DNA of 64,000 nt from Sporosarcina sp. Marseille-Q4063 (GTDB taxonomy: Bacteria > Bacillota > Bacilli > Bacillales_A > Planococcaceae): NCBI RefSeq assembly GCF_018309085.1, contig NZ_CP070502.1:1922001-1986000 (forward strand). The letters are read 5' to 3'. The position numbers and the translations under genes were made by a program. Every line of letters begins with the position of its first letter. The stretch's first letter is position 1. The notes under the pieces were generated by a model. That model was not told where the DNA came from. It saw nothing but the letters and a program-made list of their open reading frames with translations, and made no database searches. Of this stretch, positions 45,616-54,824 are shown in pieces.

Positions 45616-46576
45616 GGTAAATCCTTCTTTCCCGCTCGCCTTCACTACGCATAATATTTGTATCGTCAATCAAATAATGCGGGCGCTTTTTCGTTTCATT
45701 ATAAATACGGCCGATATATTCGCCCAAAATCCCAAGACAAAATAGTTGTAGACCGCCCAAAAAAAGAATGGCCGAGATTAATGTAAAATACCCGGGAACG
45801 TCGATGCCGAATTGCAAGATTGAGATGAAGCTATAAAGAATATAAAGCAATGAAAGACTCATAATTATAGCCCCGGCATAAAAACATAGCCGAAGCGGTT
45901 TCGTATTAAAGGAAACCAACCCGTCAATTCCGTAATTCAACAGTTGTCCAATTGACCATTTAGACTTTCCGTTTTCACGAGCCACATTTTCATAAGAAAT
46001 CGTTTTTTTCCTCATGCCAATCCATTCATAAAGCCCTTTCGAGAAGCGATTCCCCTCGCTCAACCGTAATAGCGCTTCAACAGCTTTCCGACTGAGTAGC
46101 CGAAAATCACCTTCCCCATCGATTAATTTGACGTTTACGGATTGATTCATAAATCGGTAAAATGTTGTTGATAGAAATGTACGTAACTTAGAATCCCCTT
46201 CTCGGTTCCGCTTGGCAACGACTTGATGATTGCCTTCCTTGTAGCCTTCAATAAGTTCATGAATTAAGGAAGGCGGATGCTGTAAATCCACATCCATTAA
46301 AATGACCGCATCCCCTTTTGCATGTTGAAGCCCAGCATAAATCGCAGCTTCTTTCCCAAAGTTTCTCGAGAATGAAACATACTTGACGAATTTATAATTG
46401 ATGGCCAAACTTCGTATTGCAGATAACGTCTCGTCCTGACTTCCATCGTCAATGAACAACAATTCAAACGAATAATCGCTACCTTGCATTTGATTGCAAA
46501 TCGCATCAAAGATCGGCAGGATATTCTCCGTTTCATTATAAGCTGGAAGTAAAAATGTGATTAGCTGATTGCCCAA
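45605..46576 (-). CDS. csbB: CsbB-like undecaprenyl-phosphate glycosyltransferase (GT2)
   Basis: A 323-residue GT2 enzyme with an N-terminal GT-A domain (LPAYNETENI, DDGSQDET, MDVDLQHPP, the QxxRW-like region around FSKGLYEWIG) and two C-terminal membrane helices (about 230-290). Bacillus subtilis CsbB loads GlcNAc onto undecaprenyl phosphate for LTA modification. Start is TTG 46576 behind AGAAGGTG. In Bacillus subtilis csbB is under sigma-B, but no GGGTAT-type promoter is visible in the 240 bp upstream here. Confidence 0.88.
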   Translation of the reverse strand: MGNQLITFLLPAYNETENILPIFDAICNQMQGSDYSFELLFIDDGSQDETLSAIRSLAINYKFVKYVSFSRNFGKEAAIYAGLQHAKGDAVILMDVDLQHPPSLIHELIEGYKEGNHQVVAKRNREGDSKLRTFLSTTFYRFMNQSVNVKLIDGEGDFRLLSRKAVEALLRLSEGNRFSKGLYEWIGMRKKTISYENVARENGKSKWSIGQLLNYGIDGLVSFNTKPLRLCFYAGAIIMSLSLLYILYSFISILQFGIDVPGYFTLISAILFLGGLQLFCLGILGEYIGRIYNETKKRPHYLIDDTNIMRSEGERERRIYHES

Positions 46577-46823
46577 TATTGCACACCTTCTCTTTGTGTA
46601 TGTGACGGACTTTTCTCAATCTATAATTCTATAGATATGACGTTCGTTTCTAGCAATTCGTTTCAAATGAAAAAAATAGCGTCATTGTTATTATAAGCCA
46701 AAAAGTGGAAAGAAAGTATAGAATCTTTATTTTGAATTCTATTGCACGATAATTCTACCAATTATAGAAAGTCGTGCTATTATTATAAGAAGATATCTGT
46801 TTATTCATAAAGGAGTTGTGGAT

Positions 46824-47150
46824 ATGCCGGTTTATAACAAACTTGTACGCGATCGCATTCCAGAAATCATCGAGATATCGGGAAAGGTTTTTACGACTCG
46901 CATTCTTGAAGAAGATGACTATTTGATGGAAATAAATAAAAAGATGCACGAAGAACTTGCTGAATATGAAGAAGCAACGTCAAACGAAGATTCGGTGGAG
47001 GAACTTGCGGATCTCCTTGAATTGATTTATGCAGCCGCGAACACTTTTGGGACCACCATTGAAGAGCTTGAGAAAATCCGTATCGATAAAGCAAGGAAAC
47101 GCGGCGGATTCGATGAACGCATTTTTCTCGTGGATGTAGAAGATGACTGA
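46824..47150 (+). CDS. MazG-like phosphoribosyl-ATP pyrophosphohydrolase homologue
   Basis: A 108-residue all-alpha NTP-PPase (COG4997-like): opening YNKLVRDRIPEII, then metal-binding EELAEYEEA and EELADLLELIYA. It differs from HisE in its N terminus and in standing outside a his operon, so a house-cleaning nucleotide pyrophosphatase is likelier than histidine synthesis. ATG 46824 follows AAAGGAG; GTG 46818 is too near that site. An inverted repeat GCACGA...TCGTGC (46744-46776) lies upstream and may be regulatory. Confidence 0.82.
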   Translation: MPVYNKLVRDRIPEIIEISGKVFTTRILEEDDYLMEINKKMHEELAEYEEATSNEDSVEELADLLELIYAAANTFGTTIEELEKIRIDKARKRGGFDERIFLVDVEDD

Positions 47151-47191
47151 ACCATGCTACGACTACATGCGCCTTTCGAAAGAAAATATTT

Positions 47192-47227
47192 AACTGCCGA
47201 CGAATAATTTTTCGTGGGCAGTTTTTT
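47192..47227 (+). terminator. Terminator of the MazG-like gene
   Basis: AACTGCCGACGAA / TTCGTGGGCAGTT with one mismatch, then TTTTT. Confidence 0.8.
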
Positions 47228-47408
47228 AATAGGTAATTCGTGGGAAGTCAGAAACATAGTGCTAATTCTCTAGAAAGGGTGTATACTAGATTAGTTGATT
47301 TGGAGCACGTTACTATAATCAATACTTTCGTCAACACTAGTCCGTTTAGTCAAATGACTAACCTGGCTTTTTCTTATGGAATAAAATAAATGAATTGAGG
47401 GATTGTTA

Positions 47409-48020
47409 GTGAAGGTACAAGATTATGAGCGTTTGCTTCGTATTAAAACAACGGGAATGCGTAGTGGGTTAAAGAAATCGGCTCACCATCACCGTTATGA
47501 AGCGACGCCATATTCAGCATTGGATGAACTTTTCTTCGAGTATGATTTAAAGAAATCGGATGTCGTTGTCGATTTTGGATGCGGAAAAGGGCGGGTTCCC
47601 TTTTATATTCACAGCCGCTTCCAGACTTTGGTGAAGGGTGTCGAGATGAGTGAAGAACTTCATCAGAAAGCACTTAAAAATAAAGCAAACTACCGCCAGC
47701 GAGTAAAACGCGCAAAGGGATCTATCCGCTTTAAAAATAAATTGGCTGAAAATTATAAAGTAAAGCCTGAAGACAATCGTTTTTACTTCTTTAATCCGTT
47801 TTCAATTGAGAACTTCAGAAGAGTTGTAAATAATATATTGCTTTCTGTTGAGGAAGAAAATCGCACCGTCGATATCATTCTTTATTATCCAACGATCGAA
47901 TACATTCGTTTTCTTGAAAGAAGCACGCCTTTTAAAGTTGTACAAGAAATTCGCGTTCCTGAGAAATATGAAAAAGATGATCATAAGCGATTTTTGATTT
48001 ATCGATATGAAGCTGAATAA
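47409..48020 (+). CDS. Class I SAM-dependent methyltransferase
   Basis: A 203-residue Rossmann-type methyltransferase with motif I VVVDFGCGKGRVPFYI, acidic motif II VKGVEMSEEL, and motif IV FYFFNPFSIENF. The NPF sequence resembles N-methyltransferase (N/D)PP(F/Y) motifs but is not proof of a DNA or protein target. The start is taken as GTG 47409 with TGAGGG ahead; TTG 47403 is possible. A typical Bacillales gene of unknown substrate, ending in its own terminator. Confidence 0.78.
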   Translation: MKVQDYERLLRIKTTGMRSGLKKSAHHHRYEATPYSALDELFFEYDLKKSDVVVDFGCGKGRVPFYIHSRFQTLVKGVEMSEELHQKALKNKANYRQRVKRAKGSIRFKNKLAENYKVKPEDNRFYFFNPFSIENFRRVVNNILLSVEEENRTVDIILYYPTIEYIRFLERSTPFKVVQEIRVPEKYEKDDHKRFLIYRYEAE

Positions 48021-48026
48021 ACATAG

Positions 48027-48056
48027 GAAAACCGAGCAAATGGGCTCGGTTTTTTA
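48027..48056 (+). terminator. Terminator, near-identical to one at 50608-50637
   Basis: AAAACCGAGC-AAAT-GGGCTCGGTTTT and T's. Ends the methyltransferase gene. The same hairpin in the same orientation, with one base change, recurs 2.6 kb away. Confidence 0.85.
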
Positions 48057-48083
48057 TTTATCGGTTCCTGCAAGAAACTATCA

Positions 48084-48341
48084 TCAATTTACAATCGAAT
48101 ATATTTTCTTTTTAATGGTAGCGCTACTTGTAAACAAAATATAAGTTTCAGTCGTAGTTTTAATAACTATTCTATCGTCAGTACCATAAGGAAACCCAAT
48201 TCGAATAGCATTCTTTTCTCGACCACTATATGTATCGTCATCTGTCACTTCTACAATTTCAGAAATAGGAATTGCTATTTTAGAAAGTTGCCATTTGATA
48301 ACGATTTTATCCTTCAATTCTTCAACATTAAGTTCAAACAT
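48084..48341 (-). CDS. SunI/YnzG-family small protein (PH-like, bacteriocin-immunity family)
   Basis: An 85-residue protein that looks like SunI, the Bacillus subtilis sublancin immunity protein, and its YnzG paralogue: DKIVIKWQLSKIAIPISEI, DDTYSG, IRIGFPYGTTD-like RIGFPYGTDD, then RIVIKTTTETYILFT. Family members have a bacterial PH-like fold. No bacteriocin gene is near, so it may be a stand-alone immunity or an unrelated housekeeping member. The ATG at 48341 follows GGAGG. SunI itself has an N-terminal membrane helix; this protein shows none obvious. Confidence 0.65.
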   Translation of the reverse strand: MFELNVEELKDKIVIKWQLSKIAIPISEIVEVTDDDTYSGREKNAIRIGFPYGTDDRIVIKTTTETYILFTSSATIKKKIYSIVN

Positions 48342-48388
48342 ATTATTATACCTCCACTTCGGCTATTAAATCGAAAGGGCATTTTATT

Positions 48389-50332
48389 TCACAAACAATG
48401 CATCGCAGCTTGTGCTTCATGCCACGGAACTGAATACCCTTTTCCCTTGGCGCAGAAGATTGATGAGGACGTGTATTCTGGATCAGCATTTTTGTCGTAT
48501 CCAATTTCATCGATTACTTGTTCAGGGTTGTGGCAACGGTCGTAACCGCCGAATTGCAATGACAATATCCCTTTTCCATTGGTGATGGATGCAAAAGTAG
48601 GACTGTAATTCATAAAGGTGGCGACGGGTACGCGTCCTTTTATGATTGTTTTGTCCCCGACTGTTTCTGGTGAATTGAATGTGCCGTGCGCTTTTTGAAT
48701 GTCGGTCAGGACACGACCCATTACATCGATATCTACTTTTATTTTGAAGTCATAATAGGGTTCGAGTAAAATGTTTTCTGCTTGTTCCAGTCCTTGTCGT
48801 AAAGCGCGAAATGTCGCTTCCCTAAAATCGCCGCCGGAAGTATGTTCGTTATGGCCTCTTCCTGTCAGCAATGTGATTTTGACGTCTGTTAAGGTGGAGC
48901 CTGTTAATAACCCGTGATGATTTCGTTCAAATAAATGGCTGTGAATCAGGTTTTGATTGCCAATAGACAAATCATTGGCATGACAGACGTTGTCGAATGC
49001 GATGCCGCTATTTCGGTTGGCCGGCTCAATTTTAAGATGGACTTCAGCGTAATGTCTCAAAGGCTCAAAGTGGCCATAGCCAATGACGGTTGTTTCGATT
49101 GTTTCTTTGTAAAGAATGTCTGGGTCGCTAAAAGAAATCGTATAAGAAAAGCGTTCTTTAACAATTTGTTCGAGCACTTCAAGCTGGATGATGCCCATCA
49201 CATGAACGTGGATTTCTTTAAAATGTTCATCCCAAACCACGCGTAATGAAGGATCTTCAGCATCTAAAAGCTTGAAACAATGCAACATTTCCTTCGGATG
49301 GATAGATGAATCATAGACAACTTTGGATGTCAGTGTAGGCACTAAATCGAAACTCGCCTTCTCCTTTAATCCCCCTACCCCATCACCTACATTGGCATTT
49401 TTCAAACCTGCCACAGCGAATAATTGTCCGGCATTCACTTGATTGACCGATTCGAAATGACGACTATTATAAAGTCTAATTTGCGTAATTTTTTCCGTCT
49501 GGTCTCCAACTTCCACATCATCCCGCACAGTTAGTAAACCGCTGATTGATTTTAGATAGGTGATTCGGTTTCCATTCTCGTCATGCCTAATTTTGTACAC
49601 GCGTGCCGCGAAATCGCTGTCGTTACAGTATGATGTTTTTGTTAATTGGTCTAGCAAATCAAGGAACTCTGCCACACCTTTATCATGTAATGCCGATCCT
49701 GCTGAACACGCAAAGATTTGATGATGTTGAATCATTTCTCGTGCCTTTTCCAGCCACAGATCCTTTTCGTACCCTTTTTCCATATAGTGTTCAAATAAGT
49801 CTTCATCGCGTTCTGCAATGAATTCAATTAAATCTTCTTCCATTACACTTTGAGTAAAACTATTCGTGAAGTCATAGACATCTTCCGTTAAGTTTTCTCG
49901 AATCTCTTTGATGACATCGGCAACATTCGTTCCTTCTCGATCGGTTTTATTCAGAAAGAAAAAGGTTGGTACTTGGTGTTTTTTAAGCAATTGCCACACC
50001 GTTTCGGTATGCCCTTCGACGCCGTCTGCCGCGCTAATAATAACGACCGAGTAATCCATCACTTGTATCGCGCGTTCCATTTCCGGCGAAAAGTCTACGT
50101 GTCCCGGTGTATCGATGATTGTGTAAGTAGAATTGTTGTATGTAAATTGAGCTTGATCGGCAAACACAGTTATGCCTCGGTCTCGCTCGATGATATGGCT
50201 GTCGAGAAATGCGTCTTTGTGATCAACGCGACCTCTTTGCTGAATGCTGTTTGTATGGTAAAGTAGCTGCTCGGAGAAAGTTGTTTTTCCGGCATCTACA
50301 TGCGCTAGAATTCCGATTGTTTTGTACATCAT
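48389..50332 (-). CDS. TetM/EF-G-like translational GTPase
   Basis: A 647-residue EF-G-class GTPase of the ribosomal-protection type: G1 AHVDAGKT, switch I with RGITVFADQAQF, G3 DTPGHVDF, G4 NKTD, then domains II-V with GRGHNEHTSGGDFREATFRALRQG. Length and order match TetM/TetO. The C terminus (CAKGKGYSVPWHEAQAAMHC) differs from true Tet(M) and recalls chromosomal TetM-like factors of Firmicutes, so tetracycline resistance should not be assumed. It is preceded by AGGGGCGG and an 11-bp gap from a small membrane ORF. Confidence 0.85.
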   Translation of the reverse strand: MMYKTIGILAHVDAGKTTFSEQLLYHTNSIQQRGRVDHKDAFLDSHIIERDRGITVFADQAQFTYNNSTYTIIDTPGHVDFSPEMERAIQVMDYSVVIISAADGVEGHTETVWQLLKKHQVPTFFFLNKTDREGTNVADVIKEIRENLTEDVYDFTNSFTQSVMEEDLIEFIAERDEDLFEHYMEKGYEKDLWLEKAREMIQHHQIFACSAGSALHDKGVAEFLDLLDQLTKTSYCNDSDFAARVYKIRHDENGNRITYLKSISGLLTVRDDVEVGDQTEKITQIRLYNSRHFESVNQVNAGQLFAVAGLKNANVGDGVGGLKEKASFDLVPTLTSKVVYDSSIHPKEMLHCFKLLDAEDPSLRVVWDEHFKEIHVHVMGIIQLEVLEQIVKERFSYTISFSDPDILYKETIETTVIGYGHFEPLRHYAEVHLKIEPANRNSGIAFDNVCHANDLSIGNQNLIHSHLFERNHHGLLTGSTLTDVKITLLTGRGHNEHTSGGDFREATFRALRQGLEQAENILLEPYYDFKIKVDIDVMGRVLTDIQKAHGTFNSPETVGDKTIIKGRVPVATFMNYSPTFASITNGKGILSLQFGGYDRCHNPEQVIDEIGYDKNADPEYTSSSIFCAKGKGYSVPWHEAQAAMHCL

Positions 50333-50343
50333 ATCCGCCCCTG

Positions 50344-50517
50344 CTACTTTTTTCTTTTTTTCAGAGAGTCTTTAATAAATACAATAAATACTATTATAAA
50401 AAATACGAAAAATACGAATGGAAAAACTCTTGTTGGCCAATAATCTCTAGTTAAGAATTCAAATAGAGAAAAAGACAAAGCGAGTAAAATCAAAAGTAAC
50501 CCCATAAAATTCCTCAT
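50344..50517 (-). CDS. Small two-helix membrane protein (57 residues)
   Basis: Open frame MRNFMGLLLILLALS... to a stop at 50344-50346, with two hydrophobic stretches (about 4-20 and 31-48) split by a short polar loop RDYWPTR and ending in KKRKK, which predicts the C terminus inside. GGGGGA precedes the ATG. It lies 11 bp ahead of the TetM-like gene and reads the same way. Not recognised as any known family; coding is supported by composition and placement only. Confidence 0.45.
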   Translation of the reverse strand: MRNFMGLLLILLALSFSLFEFLTRDYWPTRVFPFVFFVFFIIVFIVFIKDSLKKRKK

Positions 50518-50607
50518 ATTATTCCCCCATAAACCTATCCGCTTTTATTTGTTTCATACACTTGCCATAAGTATATCATCTCATTGATAAGAATAATTAC
50601 GAACACA

Positions 50608-50637
50608 CAAAAACCGAGCGAATGGGCTCGGTTTTTC
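50608..50637 (-). terminator. Terminator of the methionine operon
   Basis: AAAAACCGAGC / GCTCGGTTTTT arms with CGAATGG in the loop region, 9 bp beyond the metE stop. Confidence 0.85.
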
Positions 50638-50645
50638 TTTTCCAC

Positions 50646-52937
50646 TTATTTCACTGTTGCCAACACGGTTTCTCTCACTTTTTTCGCAGCCTTCACCATT
50701 ACTTTCAATGCCCCGATCGTTTCATCTTCTTTTCTCGTTTTCAATCCGCAGTCCGGGTTGATCCAAAATTGTTTTGGTGAAATAGTCGCTAATGCACGCG
50801 TAATATTTTGTTCGATTTCCGCTTCGCTTGGTATACGTGGGCTATGGATATCGTAGACGCCTAGACCGATTTCTTTTTTGTACGTATTTTCTTCGAAAGT
50901 CGACACCAGTTCACCGTGACTTCTTGACGTTTCAATAGAAATAACGTCCGCATCGAGTCCGTCGATGGCGTCGAAGATTTTATTGAAATCCGAATAGCAC
51001 ATATGCGTATGAATTTGCGTGTCATCTTCGACAGAGGCAGTGGCTAGTTTAAATGCATACACAGCAGCATCTAAATAAGTTTGTTTCTTATCCGCGGCCA
51101 AAGGAAGACCCTCGCGCAGTGCCGGCTCATCGACTTGAATGATTTTAATACCGTTCTCTTCCAACACTTCGATTTCTTCACGAAGCGCAAGCGCAATCTG
51201 GTTCAGCACAGTGAAACGCGGGACATCATCATGAACGAATGACCAATTCAAAATCGTCACCGGGCCTGTCAGCATTCCTTTCACTGGACGTTCAGTTAAC
51301 GACTGCGCATACACGCTTTCTTTTAATGTCATCGGTTTGTCGAATGAAACATCACCGAAAATCAGCGGCGGCTTTACGCAACGAGAACCGTATGACTGTA
51401 CCCAACCAAACTGCGTGACGCCGAACCCATTTAACTTTTCACCGAAATATTCAACCATATCCGTTCGCTCAAACTCCCCGTGAACGAGTACGTCAATATC
51501 GATTTCTTCTTGAATCTTAATCCATTTTTGAATGCTATCTTTGATAAACTGCTCATAAGTTTCGTTTGTAATTTCCTTTTTACGCCATTTCGTTCTCGTC
51601 TGTCTCACTTCGCTCGTTTGCGGCAAACTTCCGATTGTCGTCGTAGGCAGTAATGGTAAATTGAGGCGTTGGCGTTGTTTTTCCAAACGGATGTCAAATG
51701 TAGATGTGCGCTGAACGTCCGCATCTGTTAACGTCGCTAAACTTTCTTTAACTTGTTTATTCGTGCGATAAGGTGAATTATTAAGTAGTTCAAGTTCTGC
51801 GCTTGCTATATCCAGTGCCTTTTGAATTTGTGCTTTCCCGACTCGTAATCCTTTTGCCAACGCCACAATTTCTTGAAGCTTTTCATCCGCGAATGATATA
51901 CCGCCTAGAATGATTGGATCTATTTGTTCTTCCGATGCTTTCGTCACCGGCACATGGAGCAATGAGGAAGATGGTTGAACGATAATATGGTCGCTATCGA
52001 CATACTTTTGGATTTCTTCCAACAGGGAAAATTTCTCGGATAAGTCCGCTCGCCAAACGTTTCGACCGTCCACAATGCCCGCCGCCAACACTTTGCCTTT
52101 CGGGAAGCCGTGTTTTTGGATTAGGGATAATGAATCGCCATGTACAAAATCAAGTCCGATTGCTGCCACTGGGAATTCAACAACTTTTTCATAATCCGTC
52201 ACTGCTTCAAAATACGTTTGCAAGATGATTTTCAACTTAGGTACTGCTTGATGGATTTCATCATAAGCTTGTCGCGCTAACTCGATATCTGCCGCCGACA
52301 ATTCAGTCACAAAAATCGGTTCATCGATCTGAACCCATCTCGCACCTGCTTCTTCTAACTCTTTCAACACTTCGATATAAAGCGCTGTAAATGTTTTCAG
52401 CAATTGAGGGAAATCTTTTTCATCGAACCCTTTTGATAGCTTCAAATAAGTGACCGGTCCTAAAACGACTGGTTTGCCATCGATGCCGAGTTTTTCTTTC
52501 GCTTCTTGATAAAAGGCAAGTGGACGATTTTCTTTCACGGTCGGTTTCGCGTGATTTAATTCTGGAACGATATAATGATAGTTCGTGTTAAACCATTTAG
52601 TCATCTCAGATGCAACGGCCTCTTTTTCACCACGCGCAATCGCGAAATAAGTTGATAAATCTACCTTTCCGCCTTCATATCCGTAACGCTCAGGAATCAC
52701 GCCGAACATAAATGACGTATCAAGAACGTGATCATAAAGGGAAAAATCACCTACCGGTATCAAATCAACGCCTAGGTCCTGTTGTTTCTTCAAGTCGTTT
52801 AATCGAAGTTTCGTCGTTTCCGCCAATAATTCTTCCTCTGAACTATCGCCATTCCAAAACTTCTCAAGCGCGCGCTTCCACTCTCGTTTTTCTCCGATTC
52901 TTGGGTACCCAATATTTGAACTAATTGTTTTTGTCAT
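50646..52937 (-). CDS. metE: Cobalamin-independent methionine synthase MetE
   Basis: Transfers the methyl of methyltetrahydropteroyl-triglutamate to homocysteine. The 763-residue protein has the N-terminal half-barrel ([18 protein letters not shown]) and the catalytic C-terminal barrel with zinc ligands in THMCYSDF and NPDCGLKTR and the [17 protein letters not shown] motif. Full length. ATG 52937 follows GAGGAGGAAATAAC. Last of the S-box operon metI-yitJ-metE, 21 bp after yitJ. Confidence 0.96.
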   Translation of the reverse strand: MTKTISSNIGYPRIGEKREWKRALEKFWNGDSSEEELLAETTKLRLNDLKKQQDLGVDLIPVGDFSLYDHVLDTSFMFGVIPERYGYEGGKVDLSTYFAIARGEKEAVASEMTKWFNTNYHYIVPELNHAKPTVKENRPLAFYQEAKEKLGIDGKPVVLGPVTYLKLSKGFDEKDFPQLLKTFTALYIEVLKELEEAGARWVQIDEPIFVTELSAADIELARQAYDEIHQAVPKLKIILQTYFEAVTDYEKVVEFPVAAIGLDFVHGDSLSLIQKHGFPKGKVLAAGIVDGRNVWRADLSEKFSLLEEIQKYVDSDHIIVQPSSSLLHVPVTKASEEQIDPIILGGISFADEKLQEIVALAKGLRVGKAQIQKALDIASAELELLNNSPYRTNKQVKESLATLTDADVQRTSTFDIRLEKQRQRLNLPLLPTTTIGSLPQTSEVRQTRTKWRKKEITNETYEQFIKDSIQKWIKIQEEIDIDVLVHGEFERTDMVEYFGEKLNGFGVTQFGWVQSYGSRCVKPPLIFGDVSFDKPMTLKESVYAQSLTERPVKGMLTGPVTILNWSFVHDDVPRFTVLNQIALALREEIEVLEENGIKIIQVDEPALREGLPLAADKKQTYLDAAVYAFKLATASVEDDTQIHTHMCYSDFNKIFDAIDGLDADVISIETSRSHGELVSTFEENTYKKEIGLGVYDIHSPRIPSEAEIEQNITRALATISPKQFWINPDCGLKTRKEDETIGALKVMVKAAKKVRETVLATVK

Positions 52938-52958
52938 GTTATTTCCTCCTCATAATGT

Positions 52959-54809
52959 TTAATAAACCAAAGTTTTTTCTTGACTTGCTTCTTCTTCTTT
53001 CTGATGAATATAGTCCACAAGCGCGACGATCAATTCGTAACGCATGAATGGTGTAATAAAGTAAATCCCGTTAAAATGTTCAAGTGCGGTATCCACCAAC
53101 TCTTTGGATATTTGGATGCTTTCCGCGGCCGATTGTTCGCGGCTACCGCTTGCGGCGCGCATGCGTTCACGCACTTCATCAGTCAACTTGATGCCCGGCA
53201 CTTCATTATGCAGAAACTCGGCATTTTGCGTTGAAGTGAGCGGCATGATTCCGATATAAATGGGAACATCGAGATGTTTTGTCGCTTCTTTCAATTCGAT
53301 GATTTTCTCACTGCAATAAATCGGTTGCGTTAATACATAGTTCGCACCATTGGCGATTTTTTTCTCGAGACGTTTCACTTCAATTTCCAATCGGTTCGCG
53401 TTCGGATTGCAAGCAACCGCGATATTGAATGAGGTAGAATGTTTCAGCGTTCTTCCTGATGTCAACATGCCATTATTAAATTGCCGGATAAGCTGAACGA
53501 GTTGAAATGAATTTACGTCAAAGACGGATGTCGCGCCCGGAAAATCACCGAGTTTCGACGGATCCCCCGTAATCGCCAATATTTCATGAATGCCCGATGT
53601 ATGAAGCCCCATCAAATGAGATTGAAGCCCAATTAAGTTGCGGTCCCTACAAGCAATATGAACGAGCGGCGTGATGCCGATTTTTCTTTTAATAATGGAC
53701 GCAATAGATGCATTGCATATTCTCGGCGATGCGAGTGAATTATCCGCCAACGTAATCGCGTCCACACCCGCTTCCTTTAACTTCCTCGCACCCTCTAAAT
53801 ACTTTGTGATATCCAAATGTTTCGGCGTATCTAGTTCAACAATAATGGACGTGCGTTCTTTGACGATTTCATGAAGCGGTTTTGCCTGCCTGGTCCGACT
53901 AGACGTCTCAACGACAGGACGCTTTCTCGGCAACACTTTCTTTTCTGTCAGCGGCGAGAGACCTTCAATTCCTTTCGCGATTGCTCGAATATGGTCGGGT
54001 GTCGTTCCACAACAACCGCCGATGAGTCGAACACCTTGATTTCTAAAGTCCCGGGCACTACTTTCAAAATAGAACGGTTTATTTTCGTAAAACAATTTCC
54101 CATCCCGATACTCCGGCAAACTCGCATTCGGATAAGCAGCTAGAAATGCTTTCTTCGGTAAAGGGACTTCGCGCAACGATTGAATCATATGATGAGGGCC
54201 TAATCGGCAATTAATCCCGACGACATCTGCCCCCAATTGTTCGAGCGTTTCTAGTGCATTTGGTAATCGTATGCCATTCTCTAAAATACCTGCCTCATGC
54301 ATTGAAACATTGGTGATAATCGGAATGTCCGTTTCTTCACGGGCGATTTTTAACACGGTCGTTAATTCATCCAAATTATAATAAGTTTCTAAAATAAGGC
54401 CGTCGACACCTTCAAGCAGTAAGCAGTAGAGTTGCTCCCTGAATCCGCGCTTAATTTCTTCGTCGGTGCCGAATAATGTTTGCGTGCCGTGAATGCCGCC
54501 GATATTTCCGATGACAAACGCTTTGTCACCTGCCGCCTTTTTAGCGATTTTAACGGCTTCAGCATTGATTTTCTTCACTTTTTCTTCTAATCCATACCGG
54601 GCGAGTTTGCTGTAATTTGCGCCGTATGTGTTCGTTTGAATGACATTCGCGCCAGCTTCGATATATGCTTTATGGACATTGTAAACTTGTTCGGGATGTG
54701 TAATATTTAATTCCTCGAAACAACGATCTACACCGTTTGCATATAAAATCGTCCCCATGGCCCCGTCGCCAATTAATATTCTTTCTTGTAAAGATCCAAG
54801 TAAATTCAA
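52959..54809 (-). CDS. yitJ: Bifunctional homocysteine S-methyltransferase / methylenetetrahydrofolate reductase (YitJ)
   Basis: A 616-residue fusion. Residues 1-290 form the homocysteine methyltransferase barrel with the zinc cysteine region GINCRLG and GGCCGTTPDHI; about 320-610 is the MTHFR barrel with TLADNS, LVHIACRDRN and YVLTQPIYC. Bacillus subtilis YitJ supplies methyl-tetrahydrofolate for MetE and is S-box controlled. Here it sits between metI (15 bp upstream) and metE, the ideal place. Confidence 0.94.
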   Translation of the reverse strand: MNLLGSLQERILIGDGAMGTILYANGVDRCFEELNITHPEQVYNVHKAYIEAGANVIQTNTYGANYSKLARYGLEEKVKKINAEAVKIAKKAAGDKAFVIGNIGGIHGTQTLFGTDEEIKRGFREQLYCLLLEGVDGLILETYYNLDELTTVLKIAREETDIPIITNVSMHEAGILENGIRLPNALETLEQLGADVVGINCRLGPHHMIQSLREVPLPKKAFLAAYPNASLPEYRDGKLFYENKPFYFESSARDFRNQGVRLIGGCCGTTPDHIRAIAKGIEGLSPLTEKKVLPRKRPVVETSSRTRQAKPLHEIVKERTSIIVELDTPKHLDITKYLEGARKLKEAGVDAITLADNSLASPRICNASIASIIKRKIGITPLVHIACRDRNLIGLQSHLMGLHTSGIHEILAITGDPSKLGDFPGATSVFDVNSFQLVQLIRQFNNGMLTSGRTLKHSTSFNIAVACNPNANRLEIEVKRLEKKIANGANYVLTQPIYCSEKIIELKEATKHLDVPIYIGIMPLTSTQNAEFLHNEVPGIKLTDEVRERMRAASGSREQSAAESIQISKELVDTALEHFNGIYFITPFMRYELIVALVDYIHQKEEEASQEKTLVY

Positions 54810-54824
54810 TGCCTACACTCCCTT

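Noticed and set aside
46577..46823. Sigma-B promoter of csbB
   Set aside because: No GGGTAT-like element at suitable distance on the minus strand, although the Bacillus subtilis gene has one.
48389..50332. Acquired tetracycline-resistance gene
   Set aside because: The GTPase has the ribosomal-protection architecture, but its C terminus differs from Tet(M)/Tet(O) and there are no mobility genes around it; resistance cannot be claimed.
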